This document shows, in pieces, positions 33,505 through 41,784 of a DNA stretch of 56,421 nucleotides. The stretch covers positions 1-56,421 of the forward strand of contig CAYTYN010000006.1 of NCBI GenBank assembly GCA_964442135.1, read 5' to 3'. Numbering within the stretch: the stretch's first letter is position 1; the number at the start of each line of letters is the position of its first letter. A model generated the notes under the pieces. The model saw only the letters and a list, made by a program, of their open reading frames with translations. It had not been told where the DNA came from and did no database searches. This DNA comes from Avanaerovorax sp964442135. GTDB taxonomy: Bacteria; Bacillota; Clostridia; Peptostreptococcales; Anaerovoracaceae. The position numbers and the translations under genes were made by a program.

Positions 33505-34731
33505 CTATTTCAGTATCAGGTTTCCCATGAACCCCAGCTCTTCCATCCTGTCGAAAAAGGACGGATATGATTTGTTTACGGCCCGGGCGCCTGTTATGGT
33601 CACAGGCCTGTCACATATGAGAGAGCCTATGGCTGCCATCATCACTATGCGGTGATCGTTGTGACCTGACACCCAACCTCCTTTCAGCCTGCTTACGCCT
33701 CGGATCACCAGACCGTCGGGAAGCTCTCTTACGTCGGCTCCCAGCCGTGTGAGAACATCTGTTATAGAGGAAAGGCGGTCGCTTTCCTTGATGCGAAGTC
33801 TCCCTCCGTTGACTATCCTGGTCTCTCCGTCGGCTACGGAAGCCACCAGAGCCAGAGCCGGAATCATGTCCGGAATCGGTCCCGCATCTACGGTTATCCC
33901 GTGGAGACTTTTCTTCCTCGTCCATATCACGCCGTCCTCTGCTCCCGTCTCGGCCCCCATGGCTCCCAGTATTCGGACTGCGGCTTTGTCCCCCTGGACT
34001 GAATCCATATTCAGTCCAAGACAGGCGACCCCCTCTTCCGTTAAGGCTCCCGCCGCCATCCAGAAGACCCCGTTGGACCAGTCTCCTTCCACCTCATACT
34101 CCTCCGGCCCTGCATATTTCCGGCCGCCTCTGACCACATACCGAAGACCCTCATTCCTTTCGACTTCTATATGGATTCCGAAATCCTTCATCACCTTTAA
34201 GGTCATCTCCACGTAAGCCGCCGACTCTAAGGGGCCGGTGACCTCGACGGCGCTGTCCCCTTCGAGAAGGGGCAGAGCCAGAAGCAGGCCTGTTATGTAC
34301 TGAGACGATACGTTTCCCGGAAGTATGTAGGTTCCCGGTTTCAGTTTCCCTGAGACGGTAAAGGGGACGGCGCCCTGAGGGCTCATGGAGCAGCCGTGGG
34401 CCTCCATCTCCTCGTAGAGAGGGGAAAGGGGTCTTTCCGGCAGCCTGCCTTCCGGCATGAACTCACCCGTAACTCCCAAAGCTCCCGTTACGGGAAGGAG
34501 GAATCTGAGGGTGGAGCCGCTTTCTCCGCACTCCATCACCGCCGGCTCGCCGCTCCTTCCCTCGACGGCTTTCTTAAGGGCGGCCAGACATTTCTTCGTA
34601 GCCTCCATATCCGCAGAGGTCTCTCCGCAGATCAGCCGGCAGCTTCCTCCGCCCTGTATCTCGGAGAGGGCTGCGCATATCATAGCTCTGTGAGCGTCGG
34701 ATTTTGACGGTATCACTTTCACCTGTTTCAT
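33505..34731 (-). CDS. aroA: 3-phosphoshikimate 1-carboxyvinyltransferase (EPSP synthase)
   Basis: Joins PEP to shikimate 3-phosphate. 408 residues from ATG 34731, which overlaps the aroB stop (ATGA); a longer frame to 34776 is not favoured. Seen: PSKSDAHRAMICAAL, ESGSTLRFLLPV, SSQYITGLLLALPLLEG, RIKESDRLSSI and GHNDHRIVMM. The glyphosate-contact region reads ESGSTLRFLLP, different from the class I NAGTAMRPL, as in class II-like enzymes; inhibitor sensitivity cannot be concluded. Confidence 0.95.
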   Translation of the reverse strand: MKQVKVIPSKSDAHRAMICAALSEIQGGGSCRLICGETSADMEATKKCLAALKKAVEGRSGEPAVMECGESGSTLRFLLPVTGALGVTGEFMPEGRLPERPLSPLYEEMEAHGCSMSPQGAVPFTVSGKLKPGTYILPGNVSSQYITGLLLALPLLEGDSAVEVTGPLESAAYVEMTLKVMKDFGIHIEVERNEGLRYVVRGGRKYAGPEEYEVEGDWSNGVFWMAAGALTEEGVACLGLNMDSVQGDKAAVRILGAMGAETGAEDGVIWTRKKSLHGITVDAGPIPDMIPALALVASVADGETRIVNGGRLRIKESDRLSSITDVLTRLGADVRELPDGLVIRGVSRLKGGWVSGHNDHRIVMMAAIGSLICDRPVTITGARAVNKSYPSFFDRMEELGFMGNLILK

Positions 34732-35717
34732 AATATCTCCCTCAGCTGATCCATGGACAGCCTCTTTAAAACGCATCTTCCTATCTCCACCGGCACCACG
34801 ATGTCGATGAAGGAGCCTTTTCGCTTTTTGTCTCCGGAGATCGCCGAATATATTTCATCTTTCGAGAACTCTGTCTCCAAATCGAAACCCCAGAGCAGGA
34901 GCATTTCCCGAATCTCCCCTCTGGTCTTCCCGTCGCACCATCCCTGTCTCAGAGCGATTTCCGCCATCATATCGAGACCCTTGGCCACGGCTCTTCCGTG
35001 GCTCACGGAGAACCCGCTGAGCTTTTCTACGGCGTGACCTATGGTGTGACCCAGATTGAGCATCTGGCGCACCCCTGTATCCAGCTCGTCCTCCTCGACG
35101 AATTTCTTCTTTATAGCCACGCACCTTTCCACTATAGGCTCCGGATCCTCCCTTACGGCCTTTACGTCCTTCAGCCGCCAGAATAGCTCAGAGTCCGTGA
35201 GAACGCCATACTTTATGACCTCTGCCATCCCGTCGGTAAAGGTATCGTCGGGAAGGCTTTTCAGAAACTCCGGATCCTGAATCACCAAGGCAGGCTGATG
35301 GAAGGCTCCTGCCAGATTCTTCCCCGCTTTCAAGTTTATGGCTGTCTTTCCCCCTACTGAGGAGTCCACCGCCGCCAGAAGAGTGGTCGGTATCTGAATC
35401 ACCTTTACTCCTCTGAGGAACGTAGCGGCCGCAAAGCCGGCGATGTCTCCCACTACGCCTCCCCCCAAGGCTATAACTCCGTCAGTTCTCGTAAGAGACG
35501 AATCCGCCAGAAACTCCAGTATTCTCAGATAGGTCTCACCGTTCTTGGATTCCTCTCCTTCGGGTATTTCCATGGAATAGACCTGAAAGCCCGCCTCCCT
35601 TACAGTCTCGCAGACCTTATCCATGTAGAGGGGGCCTACCTTAGAGTCCGTTATCACGGCTATGGAATCTCCCTCTATGATCTCTCGGATTCTCTCTTTT
35701 GCATCACGAAGGTACAT
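34728..35717 (-). CDS. aroB: 3-dehydroquinate synthase
   Basis: NAD-dependent cyclisation of DAHP. 329 residues (family about 350-360). Seen: GGGVVGDIAGFAAATFLRGV, QIPTTLLAAVDSSVGGKTAINLK, GTFHQP-like GAFHQPALV, and the metal histidines in LNLGHTIGHAVE and SHGRAVAKG. It overlaps tyrA by 14 bases, so translation is probably coupled. Confidence 0.95.
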   Translation of the reverse strand: MYLRDAKERIREIIEGDSIAVITDSKVGPLYMDKVCETVREAGFQVYSMEIPEGEESKNGETYLRILEFLADSSLTRTDGVIALGGGVVGDIAGFAAATFLRGVKVIQIPTTLLAAVDSSVGGKTAINLKAGKNLAGAFHQPALVIQDPEFLKSLPDDTFTDGMAEVIKYGVLTDSELFWRLKDVKAVREDPEPIVERCVAIKKKFVEEDELDTGVRQMLNLGHTIGHAVEKLSGFSVSHGRAVAKGLDMMAEIALRQGWCDGKTRGEIREMLLLWGFDLETEFSKDEIYSAISGDKKRKGSFIDIVVPVEIGRCVLKRLSMDQLREIL

Positions 35718-36552
35718 TGCTCTCCACCTCCTCCTTTCTCCTCTTGCCCTCGACGAGAAGCTCCTTTATCTCTCCTCCGTCGCCTGCCTTTAGGGCCTCA
35801 AGGTATCTCTGAAGCTCTCCCATAAGAGTTTCCAGCTCGTATACAAGGTTATCCCTGTTTTCCAAAAACAGCTCCGTCCACATGTTTTCGTCCAGGTAAG
35901 CTACCCTGGTAAAGTCCCGAAAGCTGCCCCCTGTCACGGCGGAATTGCGGCTCATGGCCGTCTTGCTCTTTATGAAGGCGTTGGAGACAAGGTGAGTCAT
36001 CTGAGATGTATAAGCTATTATCTGGTCGTGCTCCTCGGCAGTCATCACGGCGAACCGGGAAAATCCTACAGGCTTCAGGATGTCCTTTATTCTGGTGAGA
36101 AGGCTTATGTCGTTCATGTCGGGAGGGACTATGGCAAAGACCGAACCCTCGAATATATCGCTGCTGCTGTTCTTAAATCCGCCTACCTGCTTTCCCGCCA
36201 TAGGGTGGCCTCCCGCGAAGGAAAAGCCGTACTGCTTCGACAGGCGAAAGCCTTCTTCGCAGATCCTTCGCTTTATACCGCAGCAGTCCATCACCAGAGT
36301 ATCCCCGGATATGCAGCCGGCGTTTTCATTCAGCCATCTGACCGCGCCTCCCGTGGTTATGGCCAGCAGGATACAGTCGCAGGTTCCTAAGTTTCCCTCC
36401 TCCAGCCTTTCATCTATCACTCCGGACATCTCCGCAAAGCCCGTTATGACGCTGTCCGTATCGGTGCCTAAAACCCGGTATCCCTGCTTCTTATACGCTT
36501 TGGCGAGAGAACCTCCGATCAACCCCAGTCCTACAACTCCCACGTTCATCAT
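35704..36552 (-). CDS. tyrA: Prephenate dehydrogenase
   Basis: NAD-dependent oxidative decarboxylation of prephenate to 4-hydroxyphenylpyruvate, the Tyr branch. 282 residues: N-terminal Rossmann fold with GVVGLGLIGGSLAKA, then GGHPMAGKQVGGF, SQMTHLVSNAF and GGSFRDFTRVA. No ACT or chorismate mutase domain. It opens with ATGATG overlapping the aroF stop; the second ATG (36549) gives the better RBS spacing. Confidence 0.94.
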   Translation of the reverse strand: MMNVGVVGLGLIGGSLAKAYKKQGYRVLGTDTDSVITGFAEMSGVIDERLEEGNLGTCDCILLAITTGGAVRWLNENAGCISGDTLVMDCCGIKRRICEEGFRLSKQYGFSFAGGHPMAGKQVGGFKNSSSDIFEGSVFAIVPPDMNDISLLTRIKDILKPVGFSRFAVMTAEEHDQIIAYTSQMTHLVSNAFIKSKTAMSRNSAVTGGSFRDFTRVAYLDENMWTELFLENRDNLVYELETLMGELQRYLEALKAGDGGEIKELLVEGKRRKEEVESNVPS

Positions 36553-37547
36553 ACTACCTCTCTGATAGTCCTTATCTTATCCATGATTTCATCGAACCGA
36601 TCCGGTGTGACAGACTGAGGTCCGTCACAGAGAGCCTTGGCCGGATTATTGTGTACTTCTATCATTACGCCGTCGGCGCCGCAGGCTGTGGCTGCCATGG
36701 CCATCGGACTCACGAAATCGGCTCTGCCCGTAGCATGGCTCGGATCCACCACTACGGGAAGGTGGGTCAGCTCGTGGAGAGAGCACACCGCGGAAAGGTC
36801 TAAGGTGTTCCTTGTGTACGTCTCAAAGGTCCTGATACCCCTCTCGCAGAGTATTACGTTTTCGTTTCCTTCGCTCATAATATACTCTGCGCTCATGAGA
36901 AGCTCCTTCAGGGTGTTGGCCAGACCTCTCTTTAAAAGTATTGCCTTCTTCGTCTTACCCAGCTCCTTCAAGAGCTCGAAGTTCTGCATGTTTCTGGCGC
37001 CTACCTGTATGACGTCCACGTCCTCGAACAGAGGCAGGTGGTTAGCGTTCATTATTTCAGTTACGATAGGAAGGCCGGTCTCCTTCTTCGCCTTCACTAA
37101 AAGCTCTATGCCGTCGGCTTTCAGACCTTGAAAATCGTACGGTGAGGTCCGCGGCTTGAAGGCGCCCCCTCTGAGCATGGTGGCTCCCGCCGCCTTTACG
37201 CGTCTGGCAACCTCTGTGATCTGCTCCTCTGTCTCCACAGAGCACGGGCCTGCAATGACAGCGAAATTTCCTCCGCCTATTTTAGTTCCGGTCACGTCGA
37301 TCACCGTGTCCTCAGGATGGAACTTTCTGTTGGCGTTTTTGAAAGGCTCTGTGATTCTCTTCACGAAATCCACGATGTCCAAAAGCTCCAGCATGTCGGT
37401 ATCGACTCTTGTGGTATCGCCTATAAGGCCTAAAACCGTCTGGTATTCCCCTACGGATACGTGTACCTTAAGTCCCTGTTCTTCGAACCATTTAATAAGC
37501 TGATCTCTCTGTTCCACTGTAGTTCCCTGTTTTAAAACGGTGATCAT
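36549..37547 (-). CDS. aroF: 3-deoxy-7-phosphoheptulonate synthase, type I-beta with ferredoxin-like regulatory domain
   Basis: First committed step of aromatic synthesis (PEP + erythrose 4-phosphate). 332 residues from ATG 37547 (GGGAGGGAAGAA upstream). Residues 1-65 form a ferredoxin-like domain as in Thermotoga DAHP synthase, where it mediates Tyr/Phe inhibition; the barrel follows with AGPCSVETEEQ, RGGAFKPRTSPY, QVGARNMQNF, LLKRG, ILCERGIRTFET, VDPSHATGR and MIEVHNNP. First structural gene after the leader-peptide attenuator. Confidence 0.96.
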   Translation of the reverse strand: MITVLKQGTTVEQRDQLIKWFEEQGLKVHVSVGEYQTVLGLIGDTTRVDTDMLELLDIVDFVKRITEPFKNANRKFHPEDTVIDVTGTKIGGGNFAVIAGPCSVETEEQITEVARRVKAAGATMLRGGAFKPRTSPYDFQGLKADGIELLVKAKKETGLPIVTEIMNANHLPLFEDVDVIQVGARNMQNFELLKELGKTKKAILLKRGLANTLKELLMSAEYIMSEGNENVILCERGIRTFETYTRNTLDLSAVCSLHELTHLPVVVDPSHATGRADFVSPMAMAATACGADGVMIEVHNNPAKALCDGPQSVTPDRFDEIMDKIRTIREVV

Positions 37548-37569
37548 TTCTTCCCTCCCAAAGTAATCC

Positions 37570-37604
37570 AAAAGGCTCCGCGTCTTTTCGCCGCAGAGCC
37601 TTTT
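37570..37604 (-). terminator. Attenuator terminator of the aromatic operon
   Basis: Minus strand: AAAAGGCTC (37604-37596) pairs with GAGCCTTTT (37578-37570), and the stem continues inward as TGCG/CGCG with one wobble pair, leaving loop GCGAAAAGA. Four U close the 3' side, a short tract. It lies 22 bases before the aroF ATG, between the leader ORF and the first enzyme gene. Its inner 5' portion can instead pair with the leader ORF end (see regulatory entry at 37583-37718). Confidence 0.8.
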
Positions 37605-37718
37605 TAAGCAAGTTCTTTATTCCGGTAATCCGTTCCCCGTTGCTAAAAATTTTCTATGCAGCAAAAAGACTTTTTCTGTAAGGTAAAGAAAAAGTAATAA
37701 AAGTAGTATTCTGCTGCA
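37583..37718 (-). promoter_or_regulatory. Alternative pairings of a Phe/Tyr attenuator (pause and anti-terminator helices)
   Basis: Pause helix: TGCAGCA (37718-37712) with TGCTGCA (37663-37657), enclosing ACTTTTTCT (37695-37687) with AGAAAAAGT (37677-37669), all perfect. Anti-terminator: TCTTTTTGCTGCA (37669-37657) with TGCGGCGAAAAGA (37595-37583), 13 pairs including two G-U, which uses up the inner stem and loop of the terminator. A ribosome stalled at leader codons 10-17 would cover the 5' pause arms and leave 37669-37657 free to form the anti-terminator; a ribosome reaching the stop codon would cover it and let the terminator form. Confidence 0.75.
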
Positions 37719-37735
37719 AAGAATAAATTCTTCAT
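37643..37735 (-). CDS. Aromatic leader peptide (30 aa)
   Basis: Too short for routine ORF calling. ATG 37735, stop TAG 37645-37643, 30 codons; AAAGGA lies 10 bases upstream and the predicted transcription start about 25 bases upstream. The peptide has eight Phe and four Tyr, including FF at residues 5-6 and YYFYYFFF at 10-17, and continues TLQKKSFCCIENF. The codons overlap the pause-helix arms, exactly as in enterobacterial pheA and trp leaders. Product function is not expected: translation itself would sense charged Phe- and Tyr-tRNA. Confidence 0.8.
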   Translation of the reverse strand: MKNLFFAAEYYFYYFFFTLQKKSFCCIENF

Positions 37736-37766
37736 CAATACGGGTTCCTTTCCCAACGTTACATCT

Positions 37767-37795
37767 ACAATACCACAGCAAAATGACAAAATCAA
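37767..37795 (-). promoter_or_regulatory. Promoter of the aromatic operon
   Basis: Minus strand TTGATT (37795-37790), 17-base spacer, TATTGT (37772-37767). Transcription would start near 37760, about 25 bases before the leader peptide. Confidence 0.65.
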
Positions 37796-37873
37796 CCCTT
37801 AATTATTTTCATCTATAGTCTTCGGTGCGGCCTGCCGAAGTAGCCTGCCGAAGCCGTTTCTTCTAAAAACTCA

Positions 37874-37903
37874 TTGTCTATCTTTAAAATCCTATAGTAT
37901 AAT
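37874..37903 (+). promoter_or_regulatory. Promoter of the acyl-CoA ligase gene
   Basis: TTGTCT (37874-37879), 18-base spacer, perfect TATAAT (37898-37903). It fires away from the aromatic operon. The rest of the divergent interval 37796-37873 contains a twice-repeated CCTGCCGAAG (37831-37840 and 37844-37853) of unknown meaning. Confidence 0.65.
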
Positions 37904-37953
37904 AGGGTGAGTGTGTCGCTTTTATATCACAATGAGCCTGTAAGGAGGGAGAA

Positions 37954-39687
37954 GTGAGAGAAATACCATGTCTGGCGCCCGTATATGAGGCCAAGCTCCA
38001 TGAAAATTTCCGTGAATTGTTGAACTACGCTGCCGCCGCATACCGGGGAGATGACGCTTTCATCTTGAAAAAAAGGGACGGCGGTGTCGTCACCTATAGG
38101 CACGTTAAGTTTGAAGATTTTCTCGATGACGTTAACGCCCTGGGTACCGCTCTGATGAAACGAGACCTTCTCAACAAGAGGGTCGCCATCATCGGTAATA
38201 ACAGATACGAATGGATTCTCGCGTATTTTGCCGTTCTCTGCGGCGGAGGAATCTGCGTTCCTCTGGATAAGGGACTTCCTTTAGAGGAGGCTGAATTCTC
38301 TTTTGAGAGAAGCTATGCCGACGTCGTCATCTTCGACAGGGATCACGCAGACATGATAAAGGAGATAAGGGAAAACGGCCGTACCCGGCTGACCCATTTC
38401 ATCTCCATGGACAGACTGGAAGGCTTCTCTTCGGTAGAGGAGTTATCCGAGGAGGGAAGAGACGCTCTGACAAAGGGAGATACCTCCTATATGGAGTTAC
38501 CTGTCGACGGAAGAAAGTCGTCCATAATCCTGTTCACATCGGGAACCACGTCGATGGCCAAGGCGGTCCTTCTCTCCCAGTACAACATTACATCTAATAT
38601 CTACGCCATGCTCCTGTGCGAGGACATAAGGCGCGGGGATGTCACCATGGCATTTCTGCCATACCACCATACCTTCGGTTCCACAGGTCAGTGCCTCATG
38701 GTAGCCGCAGGCGTTACCACCACCTACTGCGACGGACTTAAATACATTCAGAAGAACATGGCGGAATACGGGGTATCCACCTTCGTATGCGTTCCCCTGC
38801 TCATAGAGAGCATATATAAGAAGATCCTTCAGACGGCGAAGAAGGAGGGCAGGGACAAGACCTTGGCCAGAGGGCTTAGGATCTCCAAGGCTCTGCTGAA
38901 GGCCGGCATAGACGTGCGGCGCAGGATATTTAAATCCGTCCTGGATCAGCTGGGAGGAAGCTTAAGGCTGGTCATAAGCGGTGCGTCTCCCATAGATCCT
39001 GAGGCGCTGGAAGGGTTCAGAGCTTTAGGCATAGACTCTGTGCAGGGTTACGGAATGACTGAGGCGTCTCCCGTTTTGGCCGCTGAGAACTGTCAGAACA
39101 TAAGAACCGGCTCCATAGGAAAGGCCCTGCCCGGAATAGAGCTTAGGGTAATAGATGAAAACGAAGAAGGCGTCGGAGAGCTGATCGCCCGTGGCCCTAA
39201 CGTAATGGAGGGATACTACGAAAACGAAGAGGAGACGGCTAAGATCCTGAAGGACGGCTGGCTTTACACCGGAGACTTGGCTTACGTGGATGAGGACGGC
39301 TTCATATTTCTTCGGGGACGGAAGAAAAACGTTATAGTCCTGAAGAACGGGAAGAATATCTATCCTGAGGAGATGGAGTCTCTCCTGACCAACCTGCCTT
39401 ACGTAAATGAGTGCATGGTATTCGGTCAGCCTCGGCACAAGGACGGCGACCACAAGGATCTGGCCATATGCGCCAAAATCGTATACGACAGGGATTACAT
39501 GGAGCAGAGCTGCGGCCTGACAGACCCGAAAGCCATCCATGAACACATAAGGAATGACATCGACGCCGTTAATGAAGAGCTTCCCGCATATAAACGGATG
39601 CTTCGGGTAATCACCACAGACCGGCCTATGATAAAGACCACCACCGGCAAGGTGAAGAGGCATGAAGAAGTGAAAAGCATTGAATAG
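37954..39687 (+). CDS. AMP-forming acyl-CoA synthetase / long-chain fatty acid CoA ligase
   Basis: Adenylate-forming ligase that would activate a carboxylic acid to acyl-AMP and then acyl-CoA. 577 residues. GTG start at 37954 with AAGGAGGG six bases upstream. Seen: P-loop ILFTSGTTSMAKAV, PYHHTFGSTGQ, SGASPIDPEAL, QGYGMTEASPVLAAEN, GWLYTGDLAYVDEDG, RGRKKNVIVLKNGKNIYPEEME and the C-terminal TTTGKVKRHE with the catalytic Lys. The overall type is that of the FadD/long-chain group (FAA1-like) rather than acetyl-CoA synthetase. Single gene with its own promoter and terminator; exogenous fatty acid use is a fair inference. Confidence 0.88.
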   Translation: MREIPCLAPVYEAKLHENFRELLNYAAAAYRGDDAFILKKRDGGVVTYRHVKFEDFLDDVNALGTALMKRDLLNKRVAIIGNNRYEWILAYFAVLCGGGICVPLDKGLPLEEAEFSFERSYADVVIFDRDHADMIKEIRENGRTRLTHFISMDRLEGFSSVEELSEEGRDALTKGDTSYMELPVDGRKSSIILFTSGTTSMAKAVLLSQYNITSNIYAMLLCEDIRRGDVTMAFLPYHHTFGSTGQCLMVAAGVTTTYCDGLKYIQKNMAEYGVSTFVCVPLLIESIYKKILQTAKKEGRDKTLARGLRISKALLKAGIDVRRRIFKSVLDQLGGSLRLVISGASPIDPEALEGFRALGIDSVQGYGMTEASPVLAAENCQNIRTGSIGKALPGIELRVIDENEEGVGELIARGPNVMEGYYENEEETAKILKDGWLYTGDLAYVDEDGFIFLRGRKKNVIVLKNGKNIYPEEMESLLTNLPYVNECMVFGQPRHKDGDHKDLAICAKIVYDRDYMEQSCGLTDPKAIHEHIRNDIDAVNEELPAYKRMLRVITTDRPMIKTTTGKVKRHEEVKSIE

Positions 39688-39697
39688 CTGTTAGAGA

Positions 39698-39721
39698 AGA
39701 GGGCGGCTCCGGCCGCCCTCT
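39698..39721. terminator. Bidirectional terminator between ligase and ylmH
   Basis: AGAGGGCGGC (39698-39707), loop TCCG, GCCGCCCTCT (39712-39721), perfect. T-run after the plus-strand stem is short (TTT). It separates convergent genes. Confidence 0.75.
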
Positions 39722-39726
39722 TTAAA

Positions 39727-40485
39727 TCAGCAGTATTTTTCAAAGGTCACGTAGATTCTGTCCTTCCTGGATTTTCCCCCTGTTTCCCTCACTAAAATTC
39801 TGCCGCGGCCTCTCAGGGTGATCTTGCTCCCTTCAGCCACCCGGGCGTCAGGCCTCGTCACCTCCACGTTATCTACGAATACCGCACATCCCCTTATGGC
39901 TTCCGCCGCCTTCGACCGGGACAGGGAAAATCCCGACGCTACCACGTTATCCAGGCGAAGAGAAGCCAGAGTATCCTTTACGTATACCGGCCGCTTTTCC
40001 GGCACTATCAGCTCCCACAGTGGAACCTGAGCTATGGACAGGGCTGTCCGTCCCGCTTTGGCGTAATTGGCCATTATGAATTCCGCTATCTCATCCAGAA
40101 CTATTATGTCCGCGCCGTCCTCCCTTACCAGTATGTCCCCCGTAAGCTCCCTCTTAATCCCCAGACCTGTAAGTGCTCCCAGATAATCTCTGTGGGTGAG
40201 AGGTTTTCCTCCCCCGCTGTGAGAAGCCCGTATCACCGTCAGTGGCGCGGCCTCCTCCGCCGTTATGTATTGGGGAAGAGCCATGAATATGACCCTTTCG
40301 CTGTCCTCGTAGCCGCCGTAAAAGGCCGGAGTAACGTCTCCCGCAGTCATTCCCGCCGTCATCTTTCTGACCACTGACTGTTGGTGACGGTCGAGAAAGC
40401 CTGTGTACTGGGGAGAATATTCCCTGATGCACCTTTCTATCTTATCCTCTATGAGACCTTCCAGATATCTATCATCTTTATTCAT
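39727..40485 (-). CDS. ylmH: YlmH-type S4-domain RNA-binding protein
   Basis: 252 residues from ATG 40485 (AAGGGGACG upstream). N-terminal and central part of the YlmH family (DRHQQSVV, FYGGYEDSERVIFMALP, HRDYLGALTGLGIKRELTGDI), then a C-terminal S4 domain at about 180-245 (LRLDNVVASGFSLSRSKAAEAIRGCAVFVDNVEV, in parts). YlmH has been connected to ribosome quality control, where it binds the 50S-peptidyl-tRNA junction. In B. subtilis it lies in the division cluster; here it follows a TlpA-like gene with a 60-base gap. Confidence 0.9.
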   Translation of the reverse strand: MNKDDRYLEGLIEDKIERCIREYSPQYTGFLDRHQQSVVRKMTAGMTAGDVTPAFYGGYEDSERVIFMALPQYITAEEAAPLTVIRASHSGGGKPLTHRDYLGALTGLGIKRELTGDILVREDGADIIVLDEIAEFIMANYAKAGRTALSIAQVPLWELIVPEKRPVYVKDTLASLRLDNVVASGFSLSRSKAAEAIRGCAVFVDNVEVTRPDARVAEGSKITLRGRGRILVRETGGKSRKDRIYVTFEKYC

Positions 40486-40546
40486 ATACGTCCCCTTATC
40501 AACGTATAATATCATGTTGCAAAATCAATTTACCAGTGTCATATCA

Positions 40547-41113
40547 TCATTCAAGGATCATCCGGATTCCCTGCTCCAGGGTATCCGTGTCTATCATTCC
40601 TCTGCTGTAGGTCACAAGATTTCCGTCCTCATCGATGAAGAAGGTGGAAGGCAATCCGGTTACGGAATAGGCATTGACCGCCTCTGTCTCCGTATCGAAG
40701 AATACGTCGAACCGGAAGCCTTCCTCTTCCACGTATTCCTTGGCGGCCTCCATCGTCTCCTGAACCCCGTCCGTAGCGTTTACCATCAGAAACTGTACCT
40801 GAGGATAGTCCTCGTAAGCCCGGTCGAAATCAGGCATCTCAAGGGTGCAGTAATAACACCATGTAGCCCAGAAGTTGAGAACCACAGGAGTTCCCTCATA
40901 ATCAGACAGGCGAACCTCATTTCCATCGTAGTCTACAACCGTAAAGTCCGGCGCCGCGTACGTATCGTCCGCAGCGTCATCTGACGAGTCCACATTTCCC
41001 AATAGATTGATTCCGCCGTAATCATCGGCCAGCACATAGTACAGAATCCCCGCCCCGCCAATGAGCACCACGAGGGCGGCGGCGAAGACGTACCATTTCA
41101 CTCTATATTTCAT
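40547..41113 (-). CDS. TlpA/ResA-like membrane-anchored thioredoxin
   Basis: 188 residues. One N-terminal membrane anchor (about 7-28), an acidic linker, then a thioredoxin fold outside the membrane with FWATWCYYCTLEMPDF (Cys86-Cys89, CxxC) and the cis-Pro loop GLPSTFFIDEDG. Family members reduce or oxidise extracytoplasmic disulfides. It is adjacent to ccdA, whose product would supply electrons from cytoplasmic thioredoxin. AGGAGATGAG precedes ATG 41113. No c-type cytochrome gene is near, so general disulfide repair or redox signalling is likelier than cytochrome maturation. Confidence 0.9.
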   Translation of the reverse strand: MKYRVKWYVFAAALVVLIGGAGILYYVLADDYGGINLLGNVDSSDDAADDTYAAPDFTVVDYDGNEVRLSDYEGTPVVLNFWATWCYYCTLEMPDFDRAYEDYPQVQFLMVNATDGVQETMEAAKEYVEEEGFRFDVFFDTETEAVNAYSVTGLPSTFFIDEDGNLVTYSRGMIDTDTLEQGIRMILE

Positions 41114-41123
41114 CTCTCATCTC

Positions 41124-41783
41124 CTATGACAGCAACGCCAGAAATTTTCCAAACAGTCCCGTAGCCATGAGTATTCCGATTATTACGAGGAAAGCGCCGC
41201 AAACGATATTGATAATCCTATAATGGCTTTTGATAAATGAAAAGGCTCCTTTCAATCTGTCGATGAGGACGGCGCACAGGAAAAAGGGAATCCCCAGACC
41301 CAGAGAGTAGAGCAGGAGCATGATAACTCCCTCCATCACACTTCCTCGGCTGGTGGCCAGCATCAGAGCGGATCCGAGGAAGGCTCCCACGCAAGGCGTC
41401 CATCCTACGGAGAAGACAACGCCGAACAGTGCGGAGGAGAAAAACCCCGGATTCTCTGTATTGACGGATTTTGCACCCTTAAAGAGATTCACCTTGAAGA
41501 CGCCGAGAAAGCTCATGCCGAAGAATATCACTATGAGGCCTGTTATTATGTTAACTACCGTGCTGTATTCGTTCAAAAGGCTTCCAAGGGTTCCCGCCAG
41601 CGCTCCCAGCAGGACGAATACAACTGTAAATCCCAGAATGAACCCCAGTCCATTCTTCATCACCCGCTTTGGCTCCTTCTCGCCTCCGCCGGCAAAGTAT
41701 GAGATGTAAATGGGGATCATGGGTAAAAGGCAAGGGGATATAAAAGTTATAATCCCCTCCAGAAATGAAATAAGATATTGCAT
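41124..41783 (-). CDS. ccdA: CcdA-type thiol-disulfide transmembrane electron carrier
   Basis: 219 residues from ATG 41783, one base after the aminotransferase stop (a longer frame to 41948 lies in the aminotransferase). Six hydrophobic helices. The two redox cysteines are Cys18 (FISPCLLPMIP) and Cys131 (GWTPCVGAF), arranged in the two pseudo-symmetric halves. Moves reducing equivalents from cytoplasmic thioredoxin to outer-face thioredoxin-like partners, here the next gene. Confidence 0.94.
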   Translation of the reverse strand: MQYLISFLEGIITFISPCLLPMIPIYISYFAGGGEKEPKRVMKNGLGFILGFTVVFVLLGALAGTLGSLLNEYSTVVNIITGLIVIFFGMSFLGVFKVNLFKGAKSVNTENPGFFSSALFGVVFSVGWTPCVGAFLGSALMLATSRGSVMEGVIMLLLYSLGLGIPFFLCAVLIDRLKGAFSFIKSHYRIINIVCGAFLVIIGILMATGLFGKFLALLS

Positions 41784-41784
41784 T

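Noticed and set aside
37548..37760. T-box riboswitch before aroF
   Set aside because: No AGGGUGGNACCGCG-like T-box sequence; the Tyr/Phe ORF and hairpins explain the leader better.
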